Part shown: one piece after another, positions 23,021-35,447 of the stretch
Layout of the letters: every line of letters starts with the position of its first letter
Numbering within the stretch: position 1 is the first letter of the stretch
Origin: Clusia tigrina
Lineage: Eukaryota > Arthropoda > Insecta > Diptera > Clusiidae
Length of the DNA: 64,000 bases
Direction: 5' to 3'
Assembly: GCA_920105625.2 (NCBI GenBank)
Contig: OV050033.1
Location: 108,585,700-108,649,699 of the forward strand
Made by a program: the position numbers and the translations under genes
Notes under the pieces: generated by a model
What the model was told of the DNA's origin: nothing
What the model saw: the letters and a program-made list of their open reading frames with translations, nothing else
Database searches by the model: none

Positions 23021-24807
23021 TATCGCTCAAAGCTATGCTACCCTTGAGTCCCAAATAAAACACTGCCAAATCTTCAAATGGCCCTAACTTCTATACGGTA
23101 CGTCCTACACCTATCAAAGTTTGCAACATACAAATGCTTGTAACTTTTTACTGGAGCGTCATAAAACATTGAAATTTTGTAACAATAAAGTACTCGAGCC
23201 TCTTGTCAATTTAAGCTATCGCTCAAAGCTGTGCTACCCTTGAGTCCCAAATAAAACACTGCCAAAACTTCAAATGGCCCTAACTTCTATACGGTACGGC
23301 CTACACCTATCAAAGTCTGCAACATACAAATGCTTGTAACTTTTTACTGGAGCGTCATAAAACCTTGAAATTTTGTAACAATAAAGTACTCGAGCCTCTT
23401 GTCAATTTAAGCTATCGCTCAAAGCTATGCTACCCTTGAGTCCCAAATCAAACACTGATAAAACTTCAAATGGCCCTAATTTCTATACGGTACGTCCTAC
23501 ACCTATCAAAGTTTGCAACATACTCGTACAAATGCTTGTAACTTTTTACTGGAGCGTCATAAAACCTTGACATTTTGTAACAATAAAGTACTCGAGCCTC
23601 TTGTCAATTTGAGCTATCGCTCAAAGCTATGCTACCCTTGAGTCCCAAATTAAACACTGCCAAAACTTCAAATGGCCCTAAGTTCTATACGGTACGTCCT
23701 ACACCTATCCAAGTCTGCAACATACAAATGCTTGTGACTTTTTACTGGAGCGTCATAAAACCTTGAAATTTTGTAACAATAAAGTACTCGAGCCTCTTGT
23801 CAATTTAAGCTATCGCTCAAAGCTATGCTACCCTTGAGTCCTAAATCAAACACTGACAAAACTTCAAATGGCCCTAACTTCTATACGGTACGTCCTACAC
23901 CTATCAAAGTTTGCAACATACAAACGCTTGTAACTTTTTACTGGAGCGTCATAATACCCTGAAATTTTGTAACAATAAAGTACTCGAGCCTCTCGTCAAT
24001 TTAAGCTATCGCTCAAAGCTATGCTACCCTTGAGTCCCAAATCAAACTCTGATAAAACTTCAAATGGCCCTAACTTCTATACGGTATGTCCTACACCTAT
24101 CAAAGTTTGCAACATACAAATGCTTGTAACTTTTTACTGGAGCGTCATAAAACCTTGAAATTTTGTAACAATAAAGTACTCGAGCCTCTTGTCCATTTAA
24201 GCTATCGCTCAAAGCTATGATACCCTTGAGTCCCAAATCAAACACTGATAAAACTTCAAATGGCCCTAACTTCTATACGGTACGTCCTACACCTATCAAA
24301 GTTTGCAACATACTCGTACAAATGCTTGTAACTATTTACTGGAGCGTCATAAAACCTTGAAATTTTGTAACAATGAAGCACTCGAGCCTCTTGTCAATTT
24401 AAGCTTTCGCTCAAAGCTATGCTACCCTTGAGTCCCAAATCAAACACTGATAAAACTTCAAATGGCCCTAGCTTCTATACGGTACGTCCTACACCTATCA
24501 AAGTTTGCAACATACTCGTACAAATGCTTGTAACTTTTTAATGGAGCGTCATAAAACCTTGAAATTTTGTAACAATAAAGTACTCGAGCCTCTTGTCAAT
24601 TTAAGCTATCGCTCAAAGCTATGCTACCCTTGAGTCCCAAATCAAACACTGATAAAACTTCAAATGGCCCTAACTTCTATACGGTACGTCCTAACCTATC
24701 AAAGTTTGCAACATACTCGTACAAATGCTTGTAACTATTTACTGGAGCGTCATAAAAGCTTGAAATTTTGTAACAATGAAGCACTCGAGCGTCTTGTCAA
24801 TTTAAGC
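23021..24807 (+). repeat. 9-mer HOR copy C4, monomer e missing (1,787 bp)
   Basis: The order is a b c d f g h i j. The monomer at 23811 starts with the e-type GAGTCCTAAATC and continues with the f-type GACAAAAC. The preceding d monomer ends TTGTAAC instead of the d-type TTATAAC. Type e was therefore removed by exchange between neighbouring monomers. A 1-bp loss (CCTAACCTATC near 24691) accounts for the remaining length difference. Confidence 0.9.
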
Positions 24808-26791
24808 TATCGCTCAAAGCTATGCTACCCTTGAGTCCCAAATAAAACACTGCCAAATCTTCAAATGGCCCTAACTTCTATACGGTACGTCCTACACCTA
24901 TCAAAGTTTGCAACATACAAATGCTTGTAACTTTTTACTGGAGCGTCATAAAACATTGAAATTTTGTAACAATAAAGTACTCGAGCCTCTTGTCAATTTA
25001 AGCTATCGCTCAAAGCTGTGCTACCCTTGAGTCCCAAATAAAACACTGCCAAAACTTCAAATGGCCCTAACTTCTATACGGTACGGCCTACACCTATCAA
25101 AGTCTGCAACATACAAATGCTTGTAACTTTTTACTGGAGCGTCATAAAACCTTGAAATTTTGTAACAATAAAGTACTCGAGCCTCTTGTCAATTTAAGCT
25201 ATCGCTCAAAGCTATGCTACCCTTGAGTCCCAAATCAAACACTGATAAAACTTCAAATGGCCCTAATTTCTATACGGTACGTCCTACACCTATCAAAGTT
25301 TGCAACATACTCGTACAAATGCTTGTAACTTTTTACTGGAGCGTCATAAAACCTTGAAATTTTGTAACAATAAAGTACTCGAGCCTCTTGTCAATTTGAG
25401 CTATCGCTCAAAGCTATGCTACCCTTGAGTCCCAAATTAAACACTGCCAAAACTTCAAATGGCCCTAACTTCTATACGGTACGTCCTACACCTATCCTAG
25501 TCTGCAACATACAAATGCTTGTAACTTTTTACTGGAGCGTCATAAAACCTTGAAATTTTATAACAATAAAGTACTCGAGCCTCTTGTCAATTTAAGTTAT
25601 CGCTCAAAGCCATGCTACCGTTGAGTCCTAAATCAAACACTGATAAATCTTCAAATGGCCCTAACTTCTATACGGTACGTCCTACACCTATCAAAGTTTG
25701 CAACATACAAATGCTTGTAACTTTTTACTGGAGCGTCATAAAACCTTGAAATTTTGTAACAATAAAGTACTCGAGCCTCTTGTCAATTTAAGCTATCGCT
25801 CAAAGCTATGCTACCCTTGAGTCCCAAATCAAACACTGACAAAACTTCAAATGGCCCTAACTTCTATACGGTACGTCCTACACCTATCAAAGTTTGCAAC
25901 ATACAAACGCTTGTAACTTTTTACTGGAGCGTCATAATACCCTGAAATTTTGTAACAATAAAATACTCGAGCCTCTCGTCAATTTAAGCTATCGCTCAAA
26001 GCTATGCTACCCTTGAGTCCCAAATCAAACTCTGATAAAACTTCAAATGGCCCTAACTTCTATACGGTATGTCCTACACCTATCAAAGTTTGCAACATAC
26101 AAATGCTTGTAACTTTTTACTGGAGCGTCATAAAACCTTGAAATTTTGTAACAATAAAGTACTCGAGCCTCTTGTCAATTTAAGCTATCGCTCAAAGCTA
26201 TGATACCCTTGAGTCCCAAATCAAACACTGATAAAACTTCAAATGGCCCTAACTTCTATACGGTACGTCCTACACCTATCAAAGTTTGCAACATACTCGT
26301 ACAAATGCTTGTAACTATTTACTGGAGCGTCATAAAACCTTGAAATTTTGTAACAATGAAGCACTCGAGCCTCTTGTCAATTTAAGCTATCGCTCAAAGC
26401 TATGCTACCCTTGAGTCCCAAATCAAACACTGATAAAACTTCAAATGGCCCTAGCTTCTATACGGTACGTCCTACACCTATCAAAGTTTGCAACATACTC
26501 GTACAAATGCTTGTAACTTTTTACTGGAGCGTCATAAAACCTTGAAATTTTGTAACAATAAAGTACTCGAGCCTCTTGTCAATTTAAGCTATCGCTCAAA
26601 GCTATGCTACCCTTGAGTCCCAAATCAAACACTGATAAAACTTCAAATGGCCCTAACTTCTATACGGTACGTCCTACACCTATCAAAGTTTGCAACATAC
26701 TCGTACAAATGCTTGTAACTATTTACTGGAGCGTCATAAAACCTTGAAATTTTGTAACAATGAAGCACTCGAGCCTCTTGTCAATTTAAGC
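24808..26791 (+). repeat. 10-mer HOR copy C5 (1,984 bp)
   Basis: Complete a-j order. The f monomer ends AATAAAATACTCG, a private variant shared with the hybrid monomer at 28170. This ties the right half of this copy to the following 2,376-bp unit. Confidence 0.9.
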
Positions 26792-29700
26792 TATCGCTCA
26801 AAGCTATGCTACCCTTGAGTCCCAAATAAAACACTGCCAAATCTTCAAATGGCCATAACTTCTATACGGTACGTCCTACACCTATCAAAGTTTGCAACAT
26901 ACAAATGCTTGTAACTTTTTACTGGAGCGTCATAAAACATTGAAATTTTGTAACAATAAAGTACTCGAGCCTCTTGTCAATTTAAGCTATCGCTCAAAGC
27001 TGTGCTACCCTTGAGTCCCAAATAAAACACTGCCAAAACTTCAAATGGCCCTAACTTCTATACGGTACGTCCTACACCTATCAAAGTCTGCAACATACAA
27101 ATGCTTGTAACTTTTTACTGGAGCGTCATAAAACCTTGAAATTTTGTAACAATAAAGTACTCGAGCCTCTTGTCAATTTAAGCTATCGCTCAAAGCTATG
27201 CTACCCTTGAGTCCCAAATCAAACACTGATAAAACTTCAAATGGCCCTAATTTCTATACGGTACGTCCTACACCTATCAAAGTTTGCAACATACTCGTAC
27301 AAATGCTTGTAACTTTTTACTGGAGCGTCATAAAACCATGAAATTTTGTAACAATAAAGTACTCGAGCCTCTTGTCAATTTGAGCTATCGCTCAAAGCTA
27401 TGCTACCCTTGAGTCCCAAATTAAACACTGCCAAAACTTCAAATGGCCCTAACTTCTATACGGTACGTCCTATACCTATCCAAGTCTGCAACATACAAAT
27501 GCTTGTAACTTTTTACTGGAGCGTCATAAAACCTTGAAATTTTATAACAATAAAGTACTCGAGCCTCTTGTCAATTTAAGTTATCGCTCAAAGCCATGCT
27601 ACCGTTGAGTCCTAAATCAAACACTGATAAATCTTCAAATGGCCCTAACTTCTATACGGTACGTCCTACACCTATCAAAGTTTGCAACATACAAATGCTT
27701 GTAAGTTTTTACTGGAGCGTCATAAAACCTTGAAATTTTGTAACAATAAAGCACTCGAGCCTCTTGTCAATTTAAGCTATCGCTCAAAGCTATGCTACCC
27801 TTGAGTCCCAAATCAAACACTGATAAAACTTCAAGTGGCCCTAGCTTCTATACGGTACGTCCTACACCTATCAAAGTTTCCAATATTCAAATGCTTGTAA
27901 CTTTTTACTGGAGCGTCATAAAACCTTGAAATTTTGTGACAATAAAGTACTCGAGCCTCTTGTCAATTTAAGCTATCGCTCAAATCTATCCTGCCCTTGA
28001 GTCCCAAATAAAACACTGCCAAATCTTCAAATGGCCCTAACTTCTATACGGTACGTCCTACACCTATCAAAGTTTGCAACATACAAATGCTTGTAACTTT
28101 TTACTGGAGCGTCATAAAACATTGAAATTTTGTAACAATAAAGTACTCGAGCCTCTTGTCAATTTAAGCTATCGCTGAAAGCTGTGCTACCCTTGAGTCC
28201 CAAATAAAACACTGCCAAAACTTCAAATGGCCCTAACTTCTATACGGTACGGCCTACACCTATCAAAGTTTGCAACATACAAACGCTTGTAACTTTTTAC
28301 TGGAGCGTCATAATACCCTGAAATTTTGTAACAATAAAATACTCGAGCCTCTCGTCAATTTAAGCTATCGCTCAAAGCTATGCTACCCTTGAGTCCCAAA
28401 TCAAACTCTGATAAAACTTCAAATGGCCCTAACTTCTATACGGTATGTCCTACACCTATCAAAGTTTGCAACATACAAATGCTTGTAACTTTTTACTGGA
28501 GCGTCATAAAACCTTGAAATTTTGTAACAATAAAGTACTCGAGCCTCTTGTCAATTTAAGCTATCGCTCAAAGCTATGATACCCTTGAGTCCCAAATCAA
28601 ACACTGATAAAACTTCAAATGGCCCTAACTTCTATACGGTACGTCCTACACCTATCAAAGTTTGCAACATACTCGTACAAATGCTTGTAACTATTTACTG
28701 GAGCGTCATAAAACCTTGAAATTTTGTAACAATGAAGCACTCGAGCCTCTTGTCAATTTAAGCTATCGCTCAAAGCTATGCTACCCTTGAGTCCCAAATC
28801 AAACACTGATAAAACTTCAAATGGCCCTAGCTTCTATACGGTACGTCCTACACCTATCAAAGTTTGCAACATACTCGTACAAATGCTTGTAACTTTTTAC
28901 TGGAGCGTCATAAAACCTTGAAATTTTGTAACAATAAAGTACTCGAGCCTCTTGTCAATTTAAGCTATCGCTCAAAGCTATGCTACCCTTGAGTCCCAAA
29001 TCAAACACTGATAAAACTTCAAATGGCCCTAACTTCTATACGGTACGTCCTACACCTATCAAAGTTTGCAACATACTCGTACAAATGCTTGTAACTATTT
29101 ACTGGAGCGTCATAAAACCTTGAAATTTTGTAACAATGAAGCACTCGAGCCTCTTGTCAATTTAAGCTATCGCTCAAAGCTATGCTACCCTTGAGTCCCA
29201 AATAAAACACTGCCAAATCTTCAAATGGCCATAACTTCTATACGGTACGTCCTACACCTATCAAAGTTTGCAACATACAAATGCTTGTAACTTTTTACTG
29301 GAGCGTCATAAAACATTGAAATTTTGTAACAATAAAGTACTCGAGCCTCTTGTCAATTTAAGCTATCGCTCAAAGCTGTGCTACCCTTGAGTCCCAAATA
29401 AAACACTGCCAAAACTTCAAATGGCCCTAACTTCTATACGGTACGGCCTACACCTATCAAAGTCTGCAACATACAAATGCTTGTAACTTTTTACTGGAGC
29501 GTCATAAAACCTTGAAATTTTGTAACAATAAAGTACTCGAGCCTCTTGTCAATTTAAGCTATCGCTCAAAGCTATGCTACCCTTGAGTCCCAAATCAAAC
29601 ACTGATAAAACTTCAAATGGCCCTAATTTCTATACGGTACGTCCTACACCTATCAAAGTTTGCAACATACTCGTACAAATGCTTGTAACTTTTTACTGGA

Positions 29701-30480
29701 GCGTCATAAAACCATGAAATTTTGTAACAATAAAGTACTCGAGCCTCTTGTCAATTTGAGCTATCGCTCAAAGCTATGCTACCCTTGAGTCCCAAATTAA
29801 ACACTGCCAAAACTTCAAATGGCCCTAACTTCTATACGGTACGTCCTATACCTATCCAAGTCTGCAACATACAAATGCTTGTAACTTTTTACTGGAGCGT
29901 CATAAAACCTTGAAATTTTATAACAATAAAGTACTCGAGCCTCTTGTCAATTTAAGTTATCGCTCAAAGCCATGCTACCGTTGAGTCCTAAATCAAACAC
30001 TGATAAATCTTCAAATGGCCCTAACTTCTATACGGTACGTCCTACACCTATCAAAGTTTGCAACATACAAATGCTTGTAAGTTTTTACTGGAGCGTCATA
30101 AAACCTTGAAATTTTGTAACAATAAAGCACTCGAGCCTCTTGTCAATTTAAGCTATCGCTCAAAGCTATGCTACCCTTGAGTCCCAAATCAAACACTGAT
30201 AAAACTTCAAGTGGCCCTAGCTTCTATACGGTACGTCCTACACCTATCAAAGTTTCCAATATTCAAATGCTTGTAACTTTTTACTGGAGCGTCATAAAAC
30301 CTTGAAATTTTGTGACAATAAAGTACTCGAGCCTCTTGTCAATTTAAGCTATCGCTCAAATCTATCCTGCCCTTGAGTCCCAAATAAAACACTGCCAAAT
30401 CTTCAAATGGCCCTAACTTCTATACGGTACGTCCTACACCTATCAAAGTCTGCAACATACAAATGCTTGTAACTTTTTAC
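25870..30480 (+). repeat. Tandem duplication of a 2,376-bp, 12-monomer unit (two copies)
   Basis: Private variants recur at an offset of 2,376 bp: AATAAAATACTCG (about 25960 and 28336), GGCCATAACTTC (26853 and 29229), AAACCATGAAA (27336 and 29712), CCTATACCTATCC (27470 and 29846) and TTCCAATATTC (27877 and 30253). The outer limits are approximate because both copies merge into ordinary HOR sequence. One visible difference is GTACGTCC at 27066 against GTACGGCC in the other copy. Confidence 0.85.
26792..29167 (+). repeat. 12-mer HOR variant C6 (2,376 bp)
   Basis: The order is a b c d e, then an AAGTGGCCC/TTCCAATATTC monomer (27778, here called k), an a-like monomer with ATCTATCCTGCCC (27974), a b/f hybrid (28170), then g h i j. 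The k plus a-like pair also occurs at 16872-17263, at the entrance to domain C. The b/f hybrid starts GCTGTGCTACC and ends CAAACGC/ATAATACCCTG. It marks the crossover that made this longer unit. Confidence 0.9.
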
Positions 30481-31935
30481 TGGAGCGTCATAAAACCTTG
30501 AAATTTTGTAACAATAAAGTACTCGAGCCTCTTGTCAATTTAAGCTATCGCTCAAAGCTATGCTACCCTTGAGTCCCAAATCAAACACTGATAAAACTTC
30601 AAATGGCCCTAATTTCTATACGGTACGTCCTACACCTATCAAAGTTTGCAACATACTCGTACAAATGCTTGTAACTTTTTACTGGAACGTCATAAAACCT
30701 TGAAATTTTGTAACAATAAAGTACTCGAGCCTCTTGTCAATTTGAGCTATCGCTCAAAGCTATGCTACCCTTGAGTCCCAAATTAAACACTGCCAAAACT
30801 TCAAATGGCCCTAACTTCTATACGGTACGTCCTACACCTATCCAAGTCTGCAACATACAAATGCTTGTAACTTTTTACTGGAGCGTCATAAAACCTTGAA
30901 ATTTTATAACAATAAAGTACTCGAGCCTCTTGTCAATTTAAGTTATCGCTCAAAGCCATGCTACCGTTGAGTCCTAAATCAAACACTGATAAATCTTCAA
31001 ATGGCCCTAACTTCTATACGGTACGTCCTACACCTATCAAAGTTTGCAACATACAAATGCTTGTAACTTTTTACTGGAGCGTCATAAAACCTTGAAATTT
31101 TGTAACAATAAAGTACTCGAGCCTCTTGTCAATTTAAGCTATCGCTCAAAGCTATGCTACCCTTGAGTCCCAAATCAAACACTGACAAAACTTCAAATGG
31201 CCCTAACTTCTATACGGTACGTCCTACACCTATCAAAGTTTGCAACATACAAACGCTTGTAACTTTTTACTGGAGCGTCATAATACCCTGAAATTTTGTA
31301 ACAATAAAGTACTCGAGCCTCTCGTCAATTTAAGCTATCGCTCAAAGCTATGCTACCCTTGAGTCCCAAATCAAACTCTGATAAAACTTCAAATGGCCCT
31401 AACTTCTTTACGGTATGTCCTACACCTATCAAAGTTTGCAACATACAAATGCTTGTAACTTTTTACTGGAGCGTCATAAAACCTTGAAATTTTGTAACAA
31501 TAAAGTACTCGAGCCTCTTGTCAATTTAAGCTATCGCTCAAAGCTATGATACCCTTGAGTCCCAAATCAAACACTGATAAAACTTCAAATGGCCCTAACT
31601 TCTATACGGTACGTCCTACACCTATCAAAGTTTGCAACATACTCGTACAAATGCTTGTAACTATTTACTGGAGCGTCATAAAACCTTGAAATTTTGTAAC
31701 AATGAAGCACTCGAGCCTCTTGTCAATTTAAGCTATCGCTCAAAGCTATACTACCCTTGAGTCCCAAATCAAACACTGATAAAACTTCAAATGGCCCTAG
31801 CTTCTATACGGTACGTCCTACACCTATCAAAGTTTGCAACATACTCGTACAAATGCTTGTAACTTTTTACTGGAGCGTCATAAAACCTTGAAATTTTGTA
31901 ACAATAAAGTACTCGAGCCTCTTGTCAATTTAAGC
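29168..31935 (+). repeat. HOR variant C7 (14 monomers, 2,768 bp)
   Basis: It repeats a b c d e k and the a-like monomer of C6, sharing the private variants GGCCATAAC, AAACCATGAAA and CCTATACCTATCC. The monomer at 30350 then becomes b-like (GTCTGC) and the series continues c d e f g h i. Monomer j is missing before the next a at 31936. It is effectively a partial 12-mer joined to a partial 10-mer. Confidence 0.86.
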
Positions 31936-33313
31936 TATCGCTCAAAGCTATGCTACCCTTGAGTCCCAAATAAAACACTGCCAAATCTTCAAATGGCCCT
32001 AACTTCTATACGGTACGTCCTACACCTATTAAAGTTTGCAACATACAAATGCTTGTAACTTTTTACTGGAGCGTCATAAAACATTGAAATTTTGTAACAA
32101 TAAAGTACTCGAGCCTCTTGTCAATTTAAGCTATCGCTCAAAGCTGTGCTACCCTTGAGTCCCAAATAAAACACTGCCAAAACTTCAAATGGCCCTAACT
32201 TCTATACGGTACGGCCTACACCTATCAAAGTCTGCAACATACAAATGCTTGTAACTTTTTACTGGAGCGTCATAAAACCTTGAAATTTTGAAACAATAAA
32301 GTACTCGAGCCTCTTGTCAATTTAAGCTATCGCTCAAAGCTATGCTACCCTTGAGTCCCAAATCAAACACTGATAAAACTTAAAATGGCCCTAATTTCTA
32401 TACGGTACGTCCTACACCTATCAAAGTTTGCAACATACTCGTACAAATGCTTGTAACTTTTTACTGGAGCGTCATAAAACCTTGAAATTTTGTAACAATA
32501 AAGTACTCGAGCCTCTTGTCAATTTGAGCTATCGCTCAAAGCTATGCTACCCTTGAGTCCCAAATTAAACACTGCCAAAACTTCAAATGGCCCTAACTTC
32601 TATACGGTACGTCCTACACCTATCCAAGTCTGCAACATACAAATGCTTGTGACTTTTTACTGGAGCGTCATAAAACCTTGAAATTTTATAACAATAAAGT
32701 ACTCGAGCCTCTTGTCAATTTAAGTTATCGCTCAAAGCCATGCTACCGTTGAGTCCTAAATCAAACACTGATAAATCTTCAAATGGCCCTAACTTCTATA
32801 CGGTACGTCCTACACCTATCAAAGTTTGCAACATACAAATGCTTGTAACTTTCTACTGGAGCGTCATAAAACCTTGAAATTTTGTAACAATAAAGTACTC
32901 GAGCCTCTTGTCAATTTAAGCTATCGCTCAAAGCTATGCAACCCTTGAGTCCCAAATCAAACACTGACAAAACTTCAAATGGCCCTAACTTCTATACGGT
33001 ACGTCCTACACCTATCAAAGTTTGCAACATACAAACGCTTGTAACTTTTTACTGGAGCGTCATAATACCCTGAAATTTTGTAACAATAAAGTACTCGAGC
33101 CTCTCGTCAATTTAAGCTATCGCTCAAAGCTATGCTACCCTTGAGTCCCAAATCAAACTCTGATAAAACTTCAAATGGCCCTAACTTCTATACGGTATGT
33201 CCTACACCTATCAAAGTTTGCAACATACAAATGCTTGTAACTTTTTACTGGAGCGTCATAAAACCTTGAAATTTTGTAACAATAAAGTACTCGAGCCTCT
33301 TGTCAATTTAAGC
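31936..33313 (+). repeat. Partial HOR copy C8 (a-g, 7 monomers)
   Basis: The order is a b c d e f g. The c monomer has TTAAAATGGCCC and the e monomer has AACTTTCTACTGG, private variants that recur in domain D at 33479, 34248 and 33887. The h, i and j monomers are absent and the next unit is a 165-bp deleted monomer. Confidence 0.88.
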
Positions 33314-33478
33314 TATCGCTCAAAGCTATGCTACCCTTGAGTCCCACTATAACTATACGGTACGTCCTACACCTATCAAAGTTTGCAACATACAAATGCT
33401 TGTAACTTTTTACTGGAGCGTCATAAAACATTGAAATTTTGTAACAATAAAGTACTCGAGCCTCTTGTCAATTTAAGC
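33314..33478 (+). repeat. Deleted monomer, 165 bp (31-bp deletion)
   Basis: The stretch from GAGTCCC to TATACGG, normally 39 bases apart, is replaced by 8 bases (ACTATAAC), removing the AAATCAAACACTGA and GGCC segments. The end of the monomer (AACATTG) is of type a. An identical monomer is at 34083-34247. Confidence 0.92.
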
Positions 33479-33680
33479 TATCGCTCAAAGCTATGCTACC
33501 CTTGAGTCCCAAATCAAACACTGATAAAACTTAAAATGGCCCTAATTTCTATACGGTACGTCCTACACCTATCAAAGTTTGCAACATACTCGTACAAATG
33601 CTTGTAACTTTTTACTGGAGCGTCATAAAACCTTGAAATTTTGTAACAATAAAGTACTCGAGCCTCTTGTCAATTTGAGC

Positions 33681-33886
33681 TATCGCTCAAAGCTATGCTA
33701 CCCTTGAGTCCCAAATTAAACACTGCCAAAACTTCAAATGGCCCTAACTTCTATACGGTACGTCCTACACCTATCCAAGTCTGCAACATACAATTTGACT
33801 TTTTACATTGTGACTTTTTACTGGAGCGTCATAAAACCTTGAAATTTTATAACAATAAAGTACTCGAGCCTCTTGTCAATTTAAGT
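33681..33886 (+). repeat. Long d monomer, 206 bp (10-bp net insertion)
   Basis: Where other d monomers read ACATACAAATGCTTGTGACT, this one reads ACATACAATTTGACT then TTTTACATTGTGACT. The inserted part is a near-copy of the TTGTGACTTTTTAC that follows it, so a local templated duplication is likely. The insertion lets a chance open frame run for 72 codons (33695-33913), which I do not call as a gene. Confidence 0.9.
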
Positions 33887-34082
33887 TATCGCTCAAAGCC
33901 ATGCTACCGTTGAGTCCTAAATCAAACACTGATAAATCTTCAAATGGCCCTAACTTCTATACGGTACGTCCTACACCTATCAAAGTTTGCAACATACAAA
34001 TGCTTGTAACTTTCTACTGGAGCGTCATAAAACCTTGAAATTTTGTAACAATAAAGTACTCGAGCCTCTTGTCAATTTAAGC

Positions 34083-34247
34083 TATCGCTCAAAGCTATGC
34101 TACCCTTGAGTCCCACTATAACTATACGGTACGTCCTACACCTATCAAAGTTTGCAACATACAAATGCTTGTAACTTTTTACTGGAGCGTCATAAAACAT
34201 TGAAATTTTGTAACAATAAAGTACTCGAGCCTCTTGTCAATTTAAGC
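34083..34247 (+). repeat. Deleted monomer, 165 bp, second copy
   Basis: Same 31-bp deletion as 33314-33478. It is followed by the same TTAAAATGGCCC monomer of type c. Confidence 0.92.
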
Positions 34248-34449
34248 TATCGCTCAAAGCTATGCTACCCTTGAGTCCCAAATCAAACACTGATAAAACT
34301 TAAAATGGCCCTAATTTCTATACGGTACGTCCTACACCTATCAAAGTTTGCAACATACTCGTACAAATGCTTGTAACTTTTTACTGGAGCGTCATAAAAC
34401 CTTGAAATTTTGTAACAATGAAGCACTCGAGCCTCTTGTCAATTTAAGC

Positions 34450-35447
34450 TATCGCTCAAAGCTATGCTACCATTGAGTCCCAAATAAAACACTGCCAAAT
34501 CTTCAAATGGCCCTAACTTCTATACGGTACGTCCTACACCTATCAAAGTTTGCAACATACTCGTACAAATGCTTGTAACTATTTACTGGAGCGTCATAAA
34601 ACCTTGAAATTTTGTAACAATGAAGCACTCGAGCCTCTTGTCAATTTAAGCTATCGCTCAAAGCTATGCTACCATTGAGTCCCAAATAAAACACTGCCAA
34701 ATCTTCAAATGGCCCTAACTTCTATACGGTACGTCCTACACCTATCAAAGTTTGCAACATACAAATGCTTGTAACTTTTTACTGGAGCGTCATAAAACAT
34801 TGAAATTTTGTAACAATAAAGTACTCGAGCCTCTTGTCAATTTAAGCTATCGCTCAAAGCTATGCTACCCTTGAGTCCCAAATCAAACACTGATAAAACT
34901 TCAAATGGCCCTAGCTTCTATACGGTACGTCCTACACCTATCAAAGTTTGCAACATACTATTACAAATGCTTGTAACTTTTTACTGGAGCGTCATAAAAC
35001 CTTGAAATTTTGTAACAATGAAGCACTCGAGCCTCTTGTCAATTTAAGCTATCGCTCAAAGCTATGCTACCCTTGAGTCCCAAATAAAACACTGCCAAAT
35101 CTTCAAATGGCCCTAACTTCTATACGGTACGTCCTACACCTATCAAAGTTTGCAACATACAAATGCTTGTAACTTTTTACTGGAGCGTCATAAAACATTG
35201 AAATTTTGTAACAATAAAGTACTCGAGCCTCTTGTCAATTTAAGCTATCGCTCAAAGCTATGCTGCCCTTGAGTCCCAAATCAAACACTGATAAAACTTC
35301 AAATGGCCCTAGCTTCTATACGGTACGTCCTACACCTATCAAAGTTTGCAACATACTATTACAAATGCTTGTAACTTTTTACTGGAGCGTCATAAAACCT
35401 TGAAATTTTGTAACAATAAAGTACTCGAGCCTCTTGTCAATTTAAGC
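34450..35447 (+). repeat. Two-monomer alternation, about 398-bp period
   Basis: An a-type monomer (34652, 35050) alternates with an i-type monomer carrying CTATTAC (34848, 35246). Before it stand two adjacent monomers with TACCATTGAG (34450 and 34652). This is a small dimeric expansion inside domain D. Confidence 0.8.

Larger units (their letters stand above)
17068..33313 (+). repeat. Satellite domain C: 10-monomer higher-order repeat of 1,984 bp
   Basis: Monomer types a to j (defined in the summary) follow one another in fixed order. Types c, h, i and j carry CTCGTA (202 bp) and the other six are 196 bp, giving 1,984 bp. The unit starts at 17068, 19052, 21037 and 23021, then at 24808 after a shortened copy. 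After about 25900 a 12-monomer variant (2,376 bp) takes over, and from 30350 to 33313 the order is mostly a-i with single monomers missing. This is the clearest HOR in the window. Confidence 0.93.
33314..34420 (+). repeat. 769-bp four-monomer duplication (second copy partial)
   Basis: The series of 165-bp deleted monomer (33314), c (33479), 206-bp d (33681) and e (33887) restarts at 34083 with the deleted monomer and c at 34248, an offset of exactly 769. The second copy stays alike until near the end of the c monomer, which then switches to AATGAAGCAC. Confidence 0.88.

Noticed and set aside
24060..24245. Minus-strand open frames of 61-65 codons here and at 36885, 39673 and 51561
   Set aside because: They are reverse-strand readings of the same monomers with isolated stop-removing substitutions. 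No start context or family resemblance.
33314..34420. Transposon or foreign insertion at the disrupted monomers of domain D
   Set aside because: All sequence outside the 8-base ACTATAAC filler and the 10-base insertion aligns to the satellite. There are no terminal repeats or target duplications.
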